Shown here: piece by piece, positions 46,610-58,690 of the stretch
Layout: every line of letters begins with the position of its first letter
How positions within the stretch are numbered: the first letter of the stretch is position 1
The notes under the pieces: model-generated
Databases searched by the model: none
What the model was told of the DNA's origin: nothing
Seen by the model: only the letters and a program-made list of their open reading frames with translations
Program-made: the position numbers and the translations under genes
DNA from: Lepus europaeus
Taxonomy: Eukaryota > Chordata > Mammalia > Lagomorpha > Leporidae
Direction: 5' to 3'
DNA: 64,000 nucleotides
Assembly: GCF_033115175.1 (NCBI RefSeq)
Contig: NC_084827.1
Location: forward strand, 150,653,701-150,717,700

Positions 46610-47690
46610 GGCAGCAAGATGGCAGAATAGGAAGGGAGCACACTGATAGTCCGGGAAGAGACAGTTTAATAAAAGTGGAAATACTGCAGGCTCAAGGAAG
46701 AGTAGGGGAAGAAACAGCAGAGGAATCTCTTCCAGAACTAGTGATTCACAGTGGACCTGCATGGAGAGCATGGGAGCCCATGGTTCGGGACACTAGCGGC
46801 AGATTCAACACACCAGCACTGGAACGCAAGGTAAGCCAAACCTCAATAGCCTGAGACACCAGTGGGAAAGCAGAAAGAGGAGACTACAGGGAACGAGGCT
46901 TGAAACCCTGTGGGGAAAAGTTCACCAGGCTAACTAGAAGAGAGAGGGAAAAAAAAGTGACTGATATGGACACAAGTTTCTCTCTCTCCACTCACCTCTC
47001 AAAGGCGAGCAAGACAAAGAGCAGGCACCATTTTGGACATACGTCATAAGTGGGGCGACCTCAGGGCTGAACCCGCCCTCAGCCAAGCAGAAAAACCTGA
47101 CTCTGGGAGGGAGGGGGTAAAATAACAGGAGTTTAGGACCTAGTGAATGTGTGGTGCTAATGAATTGAGACTGTGAAAAAAGAGATGGTGGGTGAGAGAA
47201 CTCTCAGAATTCATGTGAGTACTCTCCAGAGATGTTACAATTCAGTAACCTTGGCAACCCAGTGGGAGACTGCAGGAGAATTTAGGCCCACAGTGAGGGC
47301 AGCACAGATTCCCTGTGTGGTCCTTGGGAAAGAGCTTCCAATCTGGCTCCTGTGGGTATATCATTCACCTGCTAACTACCTCCAATTCCGCTCAGCTGTG
47401 AGGAATTACTTCCCTTTTGAATCAAAAAAAAAGAACGAAAGAGAGATTTACCATGCCTAACCTGGGAGTGTCACCTTTGGCACACCCTTAACCCTGAGGA
47501 ACCAAAGAGAGCTCTCAGGCCACACCCATCTCAAGCCTCTAAGGCTCCATTGAAAGCAGACAGTCCACTTAATACAGTCATAGTATAACAAGAAAAAACA
47601 CCACAGCAAGGGAAGAAGAATCCAAAGAATATCCCCACAATGCCAAGCAACAAATGCAGAAACCAAGGAAACAAGAACAAGGAAGACATT
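46610..47690 (+). promoter_or_regulatory. L1 5'UTR with YY1-like start
   Basis: Starts GGCAGCAAGATGGCAGAATA. CAAGATGGC at 46615-46623 is a YY1-type site at the place where human L1 also has one. Contains about 110 bp (47137-47248) missing from the copy at 16427. Confidence 0.6.
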
Positions 47691-48668
47691 ATGATGCCCC
47701 CAAATGAACAAGACATACCAGCCAAGATTATGAGGATGATGAGGTGGAAGAAATGCAAGAAGCGGATCTCAAAAAATTTAAGATAAGAACAATTAGAAGT
47801 TTTCAAAAACAAATGCTTGAGCTACTGAATTCCTTACTGGACAGGATAGAAAATCTCTCACGTGAAAATGAAATCTTAAGGAGGAATCAAAATGAAACGC
47901 AAAAACTAGTAGAACCGGAAAGTGTGAGAGTGAAGAGAAATCCAAATGAAATGAAGAACTCAATAGATCAAATGACAAACACATTAGAGAGCCTTAAAAA
48001 CAGAGTCAGTGAAATATAAGAGAGAATATCGGACAGAGCACAGGAAAGTATACAGTCAAACCAAAGAAAAGAAGAGGAAATTAGAAATCTAAAAAATATT
48101 GTTGGGAATCTACAGCATACTATTAAAAAACCCAACATTCGGGTTCTAGGAGTTCCTGAAGGCATGGAGAGAGAGAAAGGATTAGAAGGCCTTTTTAGTG
48201 AGATACTTGCAGAGAACTTCCGGGTTTGGAGAAGGACAGAGACATCCTAGCACAGGAAGCCCATAGAACCTCTAGTAAACATGACCAAAAGAGATCCTCA
48301 CCACGACATGTTGTAATCAAACTCACCACAGTAAAACATAAAGAAAAGATTCTAAAATGTGCAAGAGAGAAACGCCAGATTACTCTCAGAGGATTCCAAT
48401 TAGACTCACAGCAGACTTCTCATCAGAAACCCTACAAGCTAGGAGAGAATGGCGAGACACAGCCCAGGTACTAAGAGAAAAAAACTGCCAGCCCAGTATA
48501 TTATATCCTGCAAAGCTCTCATTTGTGAATGATGGTGAAATAAAGACCTTTCATAGCAAACAGAAATTGAAAGAATTTGTTGCCACTCATCCAGCCCTGC
48601 ATAAGATGCTAAAAGATGTGTTACACACAGAAACACAGAAACACGGACATCAATATGAAAGAAGGTAA
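47691..48668 (+). pseudogene. L1 ORF1, broken
   Basis: Colinear with ORF1 at 17455-18421. A one-base deletion near 47715, a stop at about 48017 and further shifts near 48220 and 48400 split it into pieces at 47744-48019, 48226-48474 and 48357-48668. The coiled-coil part (ENLSRENEILRRNQNE) and the C-terminal part (VATHPALHKMLKDVLH) remain recognisable. Confidence 0.85.
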
Positions 48669-48736
48669 AGGAAGGAAACCTCACAGCAAAAGATCACAGG
48701 AAACTCAAAGCATATATTAGAAAATATCTTTGGCAA

Positions 48737-51700
48737 ATGGCAGAGCAAAGTTACTACTTATCAATAGTCACATTGAACATTAATGGCCTGAACTGTCCAG
48801 TTAAAAGACACCAATTGGCTGATTGGGTTAAGGAACAAAACCTATCTATTTGCTGCTTACAAGAAACGCATCTTTCCAACAAAGATGCATACAGACTGAA
48901 AGTGAAAGGCTGGAAAAAGATATACCATGCCAACAGAAATGAAAAAAGAGCAGGCGTAGCCATCTTAATATCGGACAATATTAACTTTAACACGAAAACT
49001 GTTAAGAGAGACAAAGAGGGGCACTATATAATGATTAAGGGATCAATTCAACAGGAAGATATAACGATTATCAATGTATATGCACCTAATTACATGGCAC
49101 CGGTTTATTTAAAAGATTTGTTAAGGGACTTAAAGGGAGACTTGGACTCCAATACAATACTACCAGGGGACTTCAATACTCCACTCTCAGAAATAGACAG
49201 ATCAACAGGACAGAAGATCAACAAGGAGACAGTAGATTTAAACGACACTATAGCCTAAATAGATCTAACAGATATCTACAGAACTTTTCATCCTACACAT
49301 AAAGCATTTACCTTCTTCTCAGCAGTTCATGGAACCTTCTCTAGGATTGACCACATACTAGGCCATAAAGCAAGTCTCAGCAAATTCAAAAGAATTAGAA
49401 TCATACCATGCAGCTTCTCAGACCATAAAGGAATGAAGTTGGAAATTAGCAACTCAGGAATCCCTAGAGCATATGCAAACACATGGAAATTGGACAACAT
49501 GCTCCTGAATGAACAATGGGTCATAGAATAAATCAAAAGAGAAATCAAAAATTTTCTGGAAGTAAATGAGAATAACAGCACAACATACCAAAACTTATGG
49601 GTTATAGCAAAAGCAGTGTTAAGAGGAAAGTTTATATCAATAGGTGCCTACATCAAGAAATTAGAAAGGCACCAAATAAATGAGCTTTCAAGTCATCTCA
49701 AGGATCTAGAAAGTCTGCAGCAAACCAAACCCAAACCCAGTAGAAGAAGAGAAATAATTAAAATCAGAGAAGAAATCAACAGGATTGAATCCAAAAAAAA
49801 CATTACAAAAAATCAGCCAAACAAGGAGCTGGCTTTTTGAAAAAATAAACAAAATTGACACCCCACTGGCCCAACTAACTAAAAAAGAAGAGAAAAGACC
49901 CAAATCAATAGGATCAGAGATGAAAAAGGAAACATAACAACAGACACCACAGAAGTAAAAAGAATCATCAGAAATTACTACAAGGACTTGTATGCCAGCA
50001 AACAGGGAAATCTATCAGAAAAGGATAGATTCCTGGAAACATGCAACCTACCTAAATTGAACCAGGAAGACATAGAAAACCTAAACAGACCCATAACTGA
50101 CACAGAAATTGAAACAGTAATAAAGGCCCTCCCAACAAAGAAAAGCCCAGGACTAGATGGATTCACCGCTGAATTCTACCAGACATTTAAAGAAGAATTA
50201 ACTCAAATTCTTCTCAAACTATTCAGAGCAATCGAAAAAGAGGGAATCCTCCCAAATTCTTTCTATGAAGCCAGCATTACCTTAATTCCTAAGCTGGAAA
50301 AAGATGCAGCATTGAAAGAGAATTACAGACCAATATCCCTGATGAACATAGATGCAAAAATCCTCAAAAAATTCTGGCCAATAGAATGCAACAACACATC
50401 AGAAAGATCATCCACCCAGACCAAGTAGGATTTATCCCTGGTATGCAGGGATGATTCAATGTTTGCAAAATAATCAACATGATACACCACATTAACAAGC
50501 TGCAGAAGAAAAACCATATGATTATCTCAATAGATGCAGAGAAAGCATTTGATAAAATACAACACATTTCATGATGAACACTCTAAGCAAACTGGGTATG
50601 GAAGGAACATTCCTCAACACAATCAAAGCAATTTATGAAAAACCATGGCCAACATCCTATTGAATGGGGAAAAGTTGGAAGCATTTCCACTGAGATCTGG
50701 TACCAGACAAGGATGCCCACTCTCACCACTGCTATTCAATATAGTTCTGGAAGTTTTGGCCAGAGCTATTAGGCAAGAAAAAGAAATTAAAGGGATACAA
50801 ATTGGGAAGCAAGAACTCAAACTATCCCTCTTTGCAGATGATATGATTCTTTACTTAGGGGATCCAAAGAACTCTACTAAGAGACTATTGGAACTCATAG
50901 AAGAGTTTGGCAAAGTAGCAGGATATAAAATCAATGCACAAAAATCAACAGCCTTTGTATACACAGGCAATGCCACGGCTGAAGAAGAACTTCTAAGATC
51001 AATCCCATTCACAATAGCTACAAAAACAGTCAAATACCTTGGAATAACCTTAACCAAGGACGTTAAAGATCTCTACGATGAAAATTACAAAACCTTAAAG
51101 AAAGAAATAGAAGAGGATACCAAAAAATGGAAACATCTTCCATGCTCATGGATTGGAAGAATCAATATCACCAAAATGTCCATTCTCCCAAAAGCAATTT
51201 ATAGATTCAATACAATACCAATCAAGATACCAAAGACATTATTCTCAGAACCGGAAAAAATGATGCTGAAATTCATATGGAGACACAGGAGACCTTGAAT
51301 AGCTAAAGCAATCTTGTACAACAAAAACAAAGCCGGAGGCATCACAATACCAGATTTCAGGACATACTACAGGGCAGTTGTTATCAAAACAGCATGGTAC
51401 TGGTACAGAAACAGATGGATAGACCAATGGAACAGAATAGAAACACCAGAAATCAATCCAAACATCTACAGCCAACTTATATTTGATCAAGGATCCAAAA
51501 CCAATCCCTGGAGTAAGGACAGTCTATTCAATAAATGGTGCTGGGAAAATTGGATTTCCAGGTGCAGAAGCATGAAGCAAGACCCCTACCTTTCACCTTA
51601 CACAAAAATTCACTCAACATGGATTAAAGACTTAAATCTATGACCTGACACCATCAAATTATTGGAGAGCATTGGAGAAAGCCTGCAAGATATAGGTACT

Positions 51701-52495
51701 GGCAAAGACTTCTTGGAAAAGACCCCAGAAGCACAGGCAGTCAAAACCAAAATTAACATTTGGGATTGCATCAAATTGAGAAGTTTCTGTACTTCAAAAG
51801 AAACAGTCAGGAAAGTGAAGAGGCAACCAACAGAATGGGAAAAAATGTTTGCAAACTACGCAACAGATTAAGGGTTGATAACCAGAATCTACAAAGTAAT
51901 CAAGAAACTCCATAACATCAAAACAAACAACCCACTTAAGAGATGGGCCAAGGACCTCAATAGACATTTTTCAATAGAGGAAATCCAAATGGCCAACAGA
52001 CACATGAAAAAATGTTCAAGATCACTAGCAATCAGAGAAATGCAAATCAAAACCACAATGAGGTTTCACCTCACCCCGGTGAGAATGGCTCACATCCAGA
52101 AATCTACCAACAATAGATGCTGGAGAGGATGTGGGGAAAAAGGGTCACTAACCCACTGTTGGTGGGAATGCAAACTGGTTAAGCCACTATGGAAGTCAGT
52201 CTGGAGATTCCTCAGAAACCTGAACATAACCCTACCATACAACCCAGCCATTCCACTCCTTGGAATTTACCCAAAGGAAATTAAATTGGCAAACAAAAAA
52301 GCCATCTGCACATTAATGTTTATTGCTGCGCAATTCACAATAGATAAGACCTGGAACCAACCCAAATGCCCATCAACAGTAGACTGGATAAAGAAATTAT
52401 GGAACATGTACTCTATAGAATACTACACAGCAGTCAAAAACAATGAAATCCGGTCATTTGCAACAAGATGGAGCAACCTGGAAAAATTATGCTGA
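48737..52495 (+). pseudogene. L1 ORF2 (endonuclease-reverse transcriptase), broken
   Basis: The frame starts at ATG 48737 with the apurinic endonuclease domain: Asn14, Glu43 (QETH), Tyr115, Asp145 and Asn147 (GDFN) are all kept. A stop follows after codon 173 (49256), a second at about 49529, and frameshifts occur near 49840, 50430 and 50570. The reverse-transcriptase block lies at 50645-51298 with FADDM at 50831-50845. The Cys-rich C-terminal motif ([17 protein letters not shown]) is at about 52118-52171. The protein cannot be made in one piece, but the decay is mild, so the copy is young. Confidence 0.92.
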
Positions 52496-53757
52496 GTGAA
52501 TTAAGCCAGTCCCAAAGGGACAAATATCATATGTTCTTCCTGACTGGCGACAACTAACTGAGCACCAAAGGGGAAACCTGTTGAAGTGAAATGGACACTA
52601 CGAGAAACAGTGACTTGATCAGCTCTTTGTCCTGACTGTTGATGTACAATGTAATGCTTTATCCATTTTATTATTTTTTTTGTTCTAGTACTAGTGGTTG
52701 AACTCTGTAATTAACACACAATTATTATTAGGTGTTTAAATTTTAACTGAAAAGTGGTCCCTGTTAAATATAAGAGTGGGAAAAAGAGAGGGAGGAGATG
52801 TACAATTGGGGACATGCTCAATCGGACTTGCCCCAAATGGTGGAGTTAGAAACGTTCCAGGAGATTCCAATACAATCCCATCAAGGTGGTATGTACCAAT
52901 GCCATCTCACTAGTCCAAGTGATCAATTTCAGTTCACAATTGATAGCTCTGATAGGTCTAAGAGTCAAAGGGATCACACAAACAAGACAAGTGTCTGCTA
53001 ATACAAACTGATAGAATTAAAAAGGGAGAGAACAATTCATCATGGGAAGTGGGATACACAGCACACTCATAGAATGGCAGATGTCCTAAACAGCACTCTG
53101 GCCTCAGAATCAGCCCTTAAGGCATTCAGATCTGGCTGAAGAGCCCATGAGAGTATTTTAGGCATGGAAAGCTAAGACACTCTGAAAAAAAAAAAAAAGA
53201 AGAAGACCTAAATGAAAGATTTCTGCGAGTGAGATCCCAGTAGAAAGAACGGGGCCATCAAAGAAGGAGGTACCTTTCTCTCAAGGGAGGAGAGAACTTC
53301 CACTTTGACTATAACCCTGTCAGAATAAGATCGAAGTCGGCGAACTCAAAAGGCTTCCATAGCCTTGGCAACTCATGACTAGAGCCTAGGGAGATTACTG
53401 ACACCATAAACAAGAGTGTCAAATTGTTAAATCAACAACAGGAGTCACTGTGTACTTACTCCTCATGTGGGATCTCTGTCCTTAATGTGTTGTCCAATGT
53501 GAAGTAATGCTATAACTAGTACTCAAACAGTATTTTACACTTTGTGTTTCTGTGTGGGTGCAAACTGATGAAATCTTTACTTAATATATACTAAATCAAT
53601 CTTCTGTATATAAAGATAATTGAAAATGAATCTTGATGTGAATGGAATGAGAGATTGGAGGGGTGCGAGTGGGAGGGAAATTATTGTGGGGGAAAGCCAT
53701 TGTAGTCCATAAACTGTACTTTGGAAATTTATATTTACTAAATAAAAAAAAAAAAAC
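52496..53757 (+). mobile_element. L1 3'UTR and A-tail
   Basis: Contains GGACTTGCCCCAAATGGTGG at 52826 and CTTCTGTATATAAAGATAAT near 53600, as in the other L1 tails of the window, and ends in an A-run at 53741-53756. It gives the reference for the truncated copies at 3410, 5559, 21495 and 40085. Confidence 0.9.
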
Positions 53758-53845
53758 CTGTGGGAAATAATTTTCTATTATTTCTATGCCCATTCAATTA
53801 ATGGTATTTTTGTTACAGTTCCCAAAAAGATTAAGATATCTCTTG
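53758..53845 (+). mobile_element. MLT1-like LTR, right part
   Basis: GAAATAATTTTCTATTATTT, AATGGTATTTTTGTTACAG and AAAGATTAAGATAT complete the LTR end that began at 46355. Confidence 0.75.
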
Positions 53846-54664
53846 TTATTTCCTACACTAGACAAGGGTTGGGGGGCCATTTTAAGGGTAGGTATCACTT
53901 TTGATTAACGTCTATGTGCCTAGCATCTAGCACAGTTACTTTTCTCCCTTCTTTCCCTTCCCTTCCCTTCCTTCCTGTTTCACTTTTTCCTTCTTCTCTC
54001 TCTCTCCCCCTTTTTTCATTCTATGCTGAAAAAAAATTTAATATGAAATTGATCTTCCTAAGAGATTTCTAAGTGTACAGCACACCACTGCTCAATATAT
54101 GCAACTGTTGAAAGCAGCATATCTCTAGAACTTTTTAATCCTGAATATCTGAACCTGCACAGTTTCTGAATAAATACTATTTGTTTCTCTTTAGGCATCT
54201 TAAGTGTCCAATAGATTTCAAGAAATGATTAAATTTTCTCCATGAATTTCAATGATCTTTCTTTTTCTCATAATTTTTTAGGTTTCTTGTTAGATACTTT
54301 CTTCCTTTTGACCTGCCTTACACTGTTTTATTATGATTTTTAATTCAATGTGTGTCTTGGCATTTACGTCTTAATAATCCCAATGCTTATTTTTCCTAGA
54401 CAGTTTGTGTGGCTATAACTTCCATATTGTGTCCTGCAATGTCTCTCATAGCAACCAACAGAAAGAAGATGCTCAATGAACATCTGGTATTTTCCTCTGA
54501 AGATTTAAACAGACTTAAAATATGATCTTTTTGAGCATAGGATTAGAGTGATGAGTGACTTAATTCTCATTTCATGGCTAATGGATGATCAAATTCCTTT
54601 CTTTTAAACTGAATATTAACCCCCAGATAAAATGGACATTTTCCTTTCATTTTTGTGTACCTAC
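53846..54664. other. MDH1B intron, no recognised gene
   Basis: Has a CCTT-rich tract near 53950-53975, otherwise nothing that I can name. Confidence 0.4.
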
Positions 54665-54745
54665 CATCTGAGACTCTTTGCTCATCTTGGTGGTCATCTA
54701 TATGGGGTACAATGAATTCTTCATGTCTTTTGGATAAATCAGTTT
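54665..54745 (-). CDS. MDH1B: MDH1B candidate cassette exon in the acidic tail
   Basis: An 81 nt, phase 1 to phase 1 segment after TTGATTTCCTGACTTTTAG, with the donor GTAGGT. It would add ETDLSKRHEEFIVPHIDDHQ and then DEQRVSDG to the acidic tail. Splice sites and frame are good, and because it is symmetric it can be included or skipped without changing the downstream frame. I do not recall an equivalent in the human protein, where the preceding exon joins the next one directly. It may be rabbit-specific, alternative or a chance match. Confidence 0.6.
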
Positions 54746-55700
54746 CTAAAAGTCAGGAAATCAAGAATCAAATTATTTGAAGTGATTAAATAAGCCTCAT
54801 ATATGAATCACCTCATTGACATATTAACAAGAAAAGATCTCCAAACTGGAAGAAGGTGCATAGCACTGACTATTTATACTGCTGTGGCTTTGAAATCTTG
54901 AAATAGCATTTTATTTATTTATTTATTTATGCAGCAAGGTCCAAAAGTGACAGTCAGGACTAATCAAAATATGGGGTACGCTTGTATACCTTCACTTTTA
55001 TTCATAAAAACACAGTAGCAAATCAAGCCATTTCTTTCACAATTTCTCCATCATACAAATATAGGTGGAAAATTTAGGACTAGCAATCAATGGAGTCAAA
55101 TTTAGAATGACTGCATTGGAGTCCATTCTCATGAAAAGGATTTGTAGTCCTAGTTGGCATTGCAGAAGTCACACAGAGGGGCTCCGAATTCTGGGAACAA
55201 GAGTTAAAGTTTCAAGCAATGTCCCCTTGACATATACCTCTCTGTGCTTGCACCCTCTCCTTCGTGCATGCCTCTGGCCTTCTTTTAGTTTGACCTATTC
55301 CTGATATCTTGGCCATCAGTCAGAATCCCATCTGAGTTCCCAAACTACATCCTCTGCTCACAACCTCTTTTCATCTAGGTCTCTGCCCATCATATTGTTT
55401 CTGTACGGTCTCTGGTCTGCAACAATGGCCTTCCTTGGTCATCGTCAGTTTCTTAGCCCATTCTGACATGCAGCTACTATTGTAATTGGTTGGAATCTGT
55501 GTCATACTGGTTGTCAAATACTTTTTAGTAGATATTTTATTTTAAAGGATACATTCAATTTGGTAGTCTATTCTGAAAATAATTTAGTTCAAAATTGATA
55601 AAATATTGGTTATAATTATCTATATTATTAGTGATTCAGTTATAACAAGTATTCTCAACCTCTTTTAATAGAAGCCCAATGAAGCAACACATCTGATTAC
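54746..55700. other. MDH1B intron, no recognised feature
   Basis: Contains a short (TTTA)n run near 54908-54930. The rest is unassigned. Confidence 0.4.
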
Positions 55701-55752
55701 CTGATTTATATGACTGAAAAGTTGGCAGGTCTCCAAGTGCAACAAGTTTCTC
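55701..55752 (-). CDS. MDH1B: MDH1B short exon after the MDH fold
   Basis: A 52 nt exon after CTTTCTTCAACAG, with the donor GTAATC. It encodes EKLVALGDLPTFQSYKS, goes from phase 0 to phase 1 and directly follows TNDLIQ. The EKLVALGD start agrees with what I recall of human MDH1B. It is invisible to ORF scanning because of its length. Confidence 0.9.
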
Positions 55753-55847
55753 CTGTTGAAGAAAGTTATCACAGACCTAAATGATCACAATTACCAACTT
55801 AAATTATCTTTAACAAAAAATTCTTTGATTCTTGATTTTTAAATAAT

Positions 55848-56174
55848 CAACAATTTTTTTTTTGACAGGCAGAGTTAGACAGTGAGAGAGACAGAGAGAA
55901 AAGTCCTCCTTCCATTGGTTCAAGCCCCAAATGGCCACTACGGCCGGCGCACTGTGCCAATCTGAAGCCAGGAGCCAGGTGCTTCCTCCTGGTCTCCATG
56001 CGGATGCAGGGCCCAAGGACTTGGGCCATCCTCCACTGCACTCCCGGGCCACAGCAGAGAGCTGAACTGGAAGAGGAGCAACTGGGACAGAATCTGGTGC
56101 CCCAACCGGGACTAGAACCCGGGGTGCTGGCACTGCAGGCGGAAGATTAGCCAATTGAGCCGCAGCGCCGGCCA
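55848..56174 (-). mobile_element. CSINE, young, close to MDH1B exons
   Basis: T-run and TTTGACAGGCAGAGTTAGAC at the left, GCCGCAGCGCCGGCC reversed head at the right; ATCAACAA flanks both sides. It lies between two exons only 627 bp apart. Confidence 0.95.
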
Positions 56175-56379
56175 TCAACAAATATTTTTAACACACCAGA
56201 AATTATATGAGTAAATGGATAGTGATCTTCTGCTGATTTCTTCTAACTTTTATTGCCCCATTACTTTTAGGAATAAGATGCAAATTAAACCCGCAGAAAA
56301 TCAATGTATGCTTTGGCCTAGGAGAATCAATTTGAGGTTATCAGCAAAGTCAGTTCCCTTGCATTTATTCTGACATTAC

Positions 56380-56519
56380 CTGAATCAGATCATTTGTCAT
56401 TCTGGTCATTACTTGTTGACTTATTTCAATATCTTTGAGATCTGTAAGAACTACCCAAGTTCCCTTCTCAAATTTCACAGGCATGGAAAAGACAATCCCT
56501 TCAGGAATACCAAATTGGC
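56380..56519 (-). CDS. MDH1B: MDH1B exon: C-terminal strands of the MDH fold
   Basis: A 140 nt exon between GCTCACTGCAG and GTAATG. It encodes [20 protein letters not shown], then [13 protein letters not shown] and ends TNDLIQ in phase 0. It corresponds to the end of the MDH1 fold (YGVPDDLLYSFPV). A CSINE lies 55 bp upstream of the acceptor, in the intron. Confidence 0.94.
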
Positions 56520-56574
56520 CTGCAGTGAGCAAACATAAAGCAAAACAAATGAAATCAGAAAAATAAACACTGTT

Positions 56575-56886
56575 TGGGGTTGGCATTGTGGTGTAGTGGG
56601 TAAAGCCACTGTCTGGGACCCTGGGTTGGTTCAAGTCCCAGCTGCTCCACTTCCTATCCAGTTCCCTGCTAATGACCTGGGAAAATCAGTGGAAGAGGGC
56701 CCAGCACATGGTCCCCTGCCACCAATGTGGGAGAACTAGTGGAAGCTTGTGGCTCCTGGTTTCATCCTGGTTCAAGTCTGGCCATTGCAGCCATCTGGGG
56801 AGTGAACCGGTGGATGCAAGATCTCTAACTACTTCTCCCTGTCTCTCTGTAACTCTGTCTTTCAAATAAATAAATATTTTTTAAAA
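56575..56886 (+). mobile_element. CSINE, older copy
   Basis: TTGTGGTGTAGTGGGTAAAG head, CAGCCATCTGGGGAGTGAAC and the TTTCAAATAAATAAATA tail. Starts 55 bp upstream of an MDH1B exon (in transcription sense). Confidence 0.9.
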
Positions 56887-57689
56887 AACCACTTCCTGTT
56901 GAGCATTGTAGACAGACAGCATTATAGGACAGACACAATACATGACCTTTAATGATAATGATAGAACTGAATTTCTGAGAATTCTTCTCTGGGGAGCACC
57001 AAAGCAGTCACTCTGCAAGCACTGATTGAGTACCTATCCAAGTTTGGACAATTGTTCCTTCTGTGTTTCTCCCAAAATCCAGGCACTAAGGCAGTCTTTC
57101 TCTACTAAAGCTTGCGTGTGTTCTTGTTTGTTTTCATAGCTTTCCCTTTCCCTGCTTCCCACCCACACACACACAGCCCTTAAGCCTAGGTCATTTGTTC
57201 AATCTGACCCTCCACTCTTCTCATCTACCATGCAATCACACAGCCAGGCTATGTTGGATGGGACATGGAAGAAAACCACAGGCAGGAAGGCTGGTTATTT
57301 CCTTGAAGCCCCCAGGTCTCCATTTGGATATTCTCTAAATAAAAAGATTCACAATGTTTATTACTGAGCATCGTGCACATAAAGTCCCCCCCCATTTGAT
57401 GCCTTAAAAACATAAGAAAATTATTTCTGCCATTATAGACACTAAAAATAGTCACTAGGGTAAGAAATTGATGACAGACAGGAAATCAGGATCCATCAGA
57501 CTTCCCAAGAAAGCTCCCCAGTCTTCTGTTCATTCTGTTTCTGTTTTATCTATGAAAAGTTGGCTTTCTGGGTAATGTGTGAGAATTTACCTGTAGAGTA
57601 TGGCTTCAGGGAGGCAGAAAACGATCCTTTTCTCTCCAGTATAACACGGGTCTCTTTTTCTTTTTAGCGACTCAGGGAAGCAATATTTA
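56887..57689. other. MDH1B intron, no recognised feature
   Basis: About 800 bp with no element that I can name. Confidence 0.4.
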
Positions 57690-58390
57690 TGACTAAATAC
57701 CAAGTGATAGGACATACACACAATCATCCACATGATTTTTATACTCTCTCTATTAATTTCCACAAATACAGGAAAATGTGATATTTGTCTTTTGGGTCTG
57801 GCTTCTTTCACTTAGAATAGTGATCTGCAGTTGCATCCATTTTGTTTCAAATATGAAGATTCATTCTTTTTATGGTTGAGTAATATTTCATCAAATATAT
57901 ACATATATCATATATAACAAAATGTATATCTCTCACATTTTCTTTGTTTAGTCATAAGTTTATTTTTTTTTTTGACAGGCAGAGTTAGACAGTGAGAGAG
58001 AGGCAGAGAGAAAGGTCTTCCTTTTTCGGTTGGTTCAACCCTCAAGCGGCTGCTACAGCCGATGTGTTGCGGCTGGCGTGCTGCGCCGATATGAAGGCAG
58101 GAGCCAGGTGCTTCCTCCTGGTCTCCCATGCAGGTGCAGGGCCCAAGGACTTGGGCCATCCTCTACTGCACTGCCGGGCCACAGCAGAGAGCTGGACTGG
58201 AAGACTCCGGCACCCCAACCAGGACTAGAACCTGGAGTGTCAGCGCCGCAGGCGGAGGATTAGCCAAGTGAGCTGTGGCGCCAGCCTCAGTCATCAGTTT
58301 ATAAACATCTAGGTTGGTTCCATATCTTTGCTATTGTGAATTGAACTGCTATAAACATGGGGGTGCATGTAACATTGTTTTTGAAATTCT
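57690..58390 (-). mobile_element. Old L1 ORF2 3' fragment, split by a CSINE
   Basis: CAGTTGCATCCATTTTGTTT at the left and CTATTGTGAATTGAACTGCT with AACATGGGGGTGCATGTAAC at the right are reverse-complement blocks of the end of L1 ORF2, as also seen near 6300-6500. Confidence 0.75.
57960..58287 (-). mobile_element. CSINE, young, inside the old L1
   Basis: T-run and TTTGACAGGCAGAGTTAGAC at the left, reversed head at the right. AGTCATAAGTTTA and AGTCATCAGTTTA flank it as a duplication with one mismatch. Confidence 0.95.
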
Positions 58391-58514
58391 TTTGAAATTC
58401 CTACAAAAGTTAACCAAACTTTCTACAAACAACGATAAAGTGTCTATTTCCCTAGAAAGATTGAGTACTGATTTGAATTCAAACTATGGCAATCTTCATG
58501 CACCTTAACTTCAG

Positions 58515-58690
58515 TCGAGCAACATTCACTGAGTGTCCATCATATAAAATTCAGCTCCCGGCAAGGAACTTAAAGATGCGCCAGCCAAAGCCTCTGCTCT
58601 CAGGGTGTAGACAGTCTACAAAAGGGGACACAAGCAACTAAGTCAGAAACAGGCACACTCCAATATGCTCTCTGAGAGAGGAACAACATT
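58515..58690 (-). mobile_element. L2-like 3' end fragment
   Basis: TTCACTGAGTGTCCATCATA and the following GGCAAGGAAC..CTCTGCTCTCAGGGTGTAGACAGTC pattern resemble the reversed L2 3' end. Confidence 0.45.

Larger units (their letters stand above)
46600..53767 (+). mobile_element. Full-length rabbit L1 (about 7.1 kb), coding frames broken
   Basis: The element spans 46610-53757, with CTGTGGGAAA duplicated exactly at 46600-46609 and 53758-53767. In order: 5'UTR (46610-47690), ORF1 (about 47691-48668), ORF2 (48737-52495), a 3'UTR of about 1.2 kb and an A-tail. The AAGATGGC-type start is present, so it is not 5'-truncated. Stops and frameshifts in both ORFs make it unable to move by itself. It sits in an MDH1B intron in the opposite orientation to the gene and splits an MLT1 LTR. 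Confidence 0.95.

Noticed and set aside
46594-46854. An 86-codon ORF at the start of the L1 as a separate gene (ORF0-like)
   Set aside because: It is on the sense strand across the insertion junction, beginning in the MLT1 flank, and the corresponding frame in the other copy differs; no support for a conserved ORF.
48737-52495. Reverse transcriptase and endonuclease as a possible host or defence gene
   Set aside because: Context, A-tail and target-site duplication show an ordinary L1; stops and frameshifts exclude a functional protein.
54908-54930. Short TTTA and CA/TA repeats as CRISPR-like arrays
   Set aside because: They are simple microsatellites with no spaced repeat-spacer structure, in a mammalian genome.
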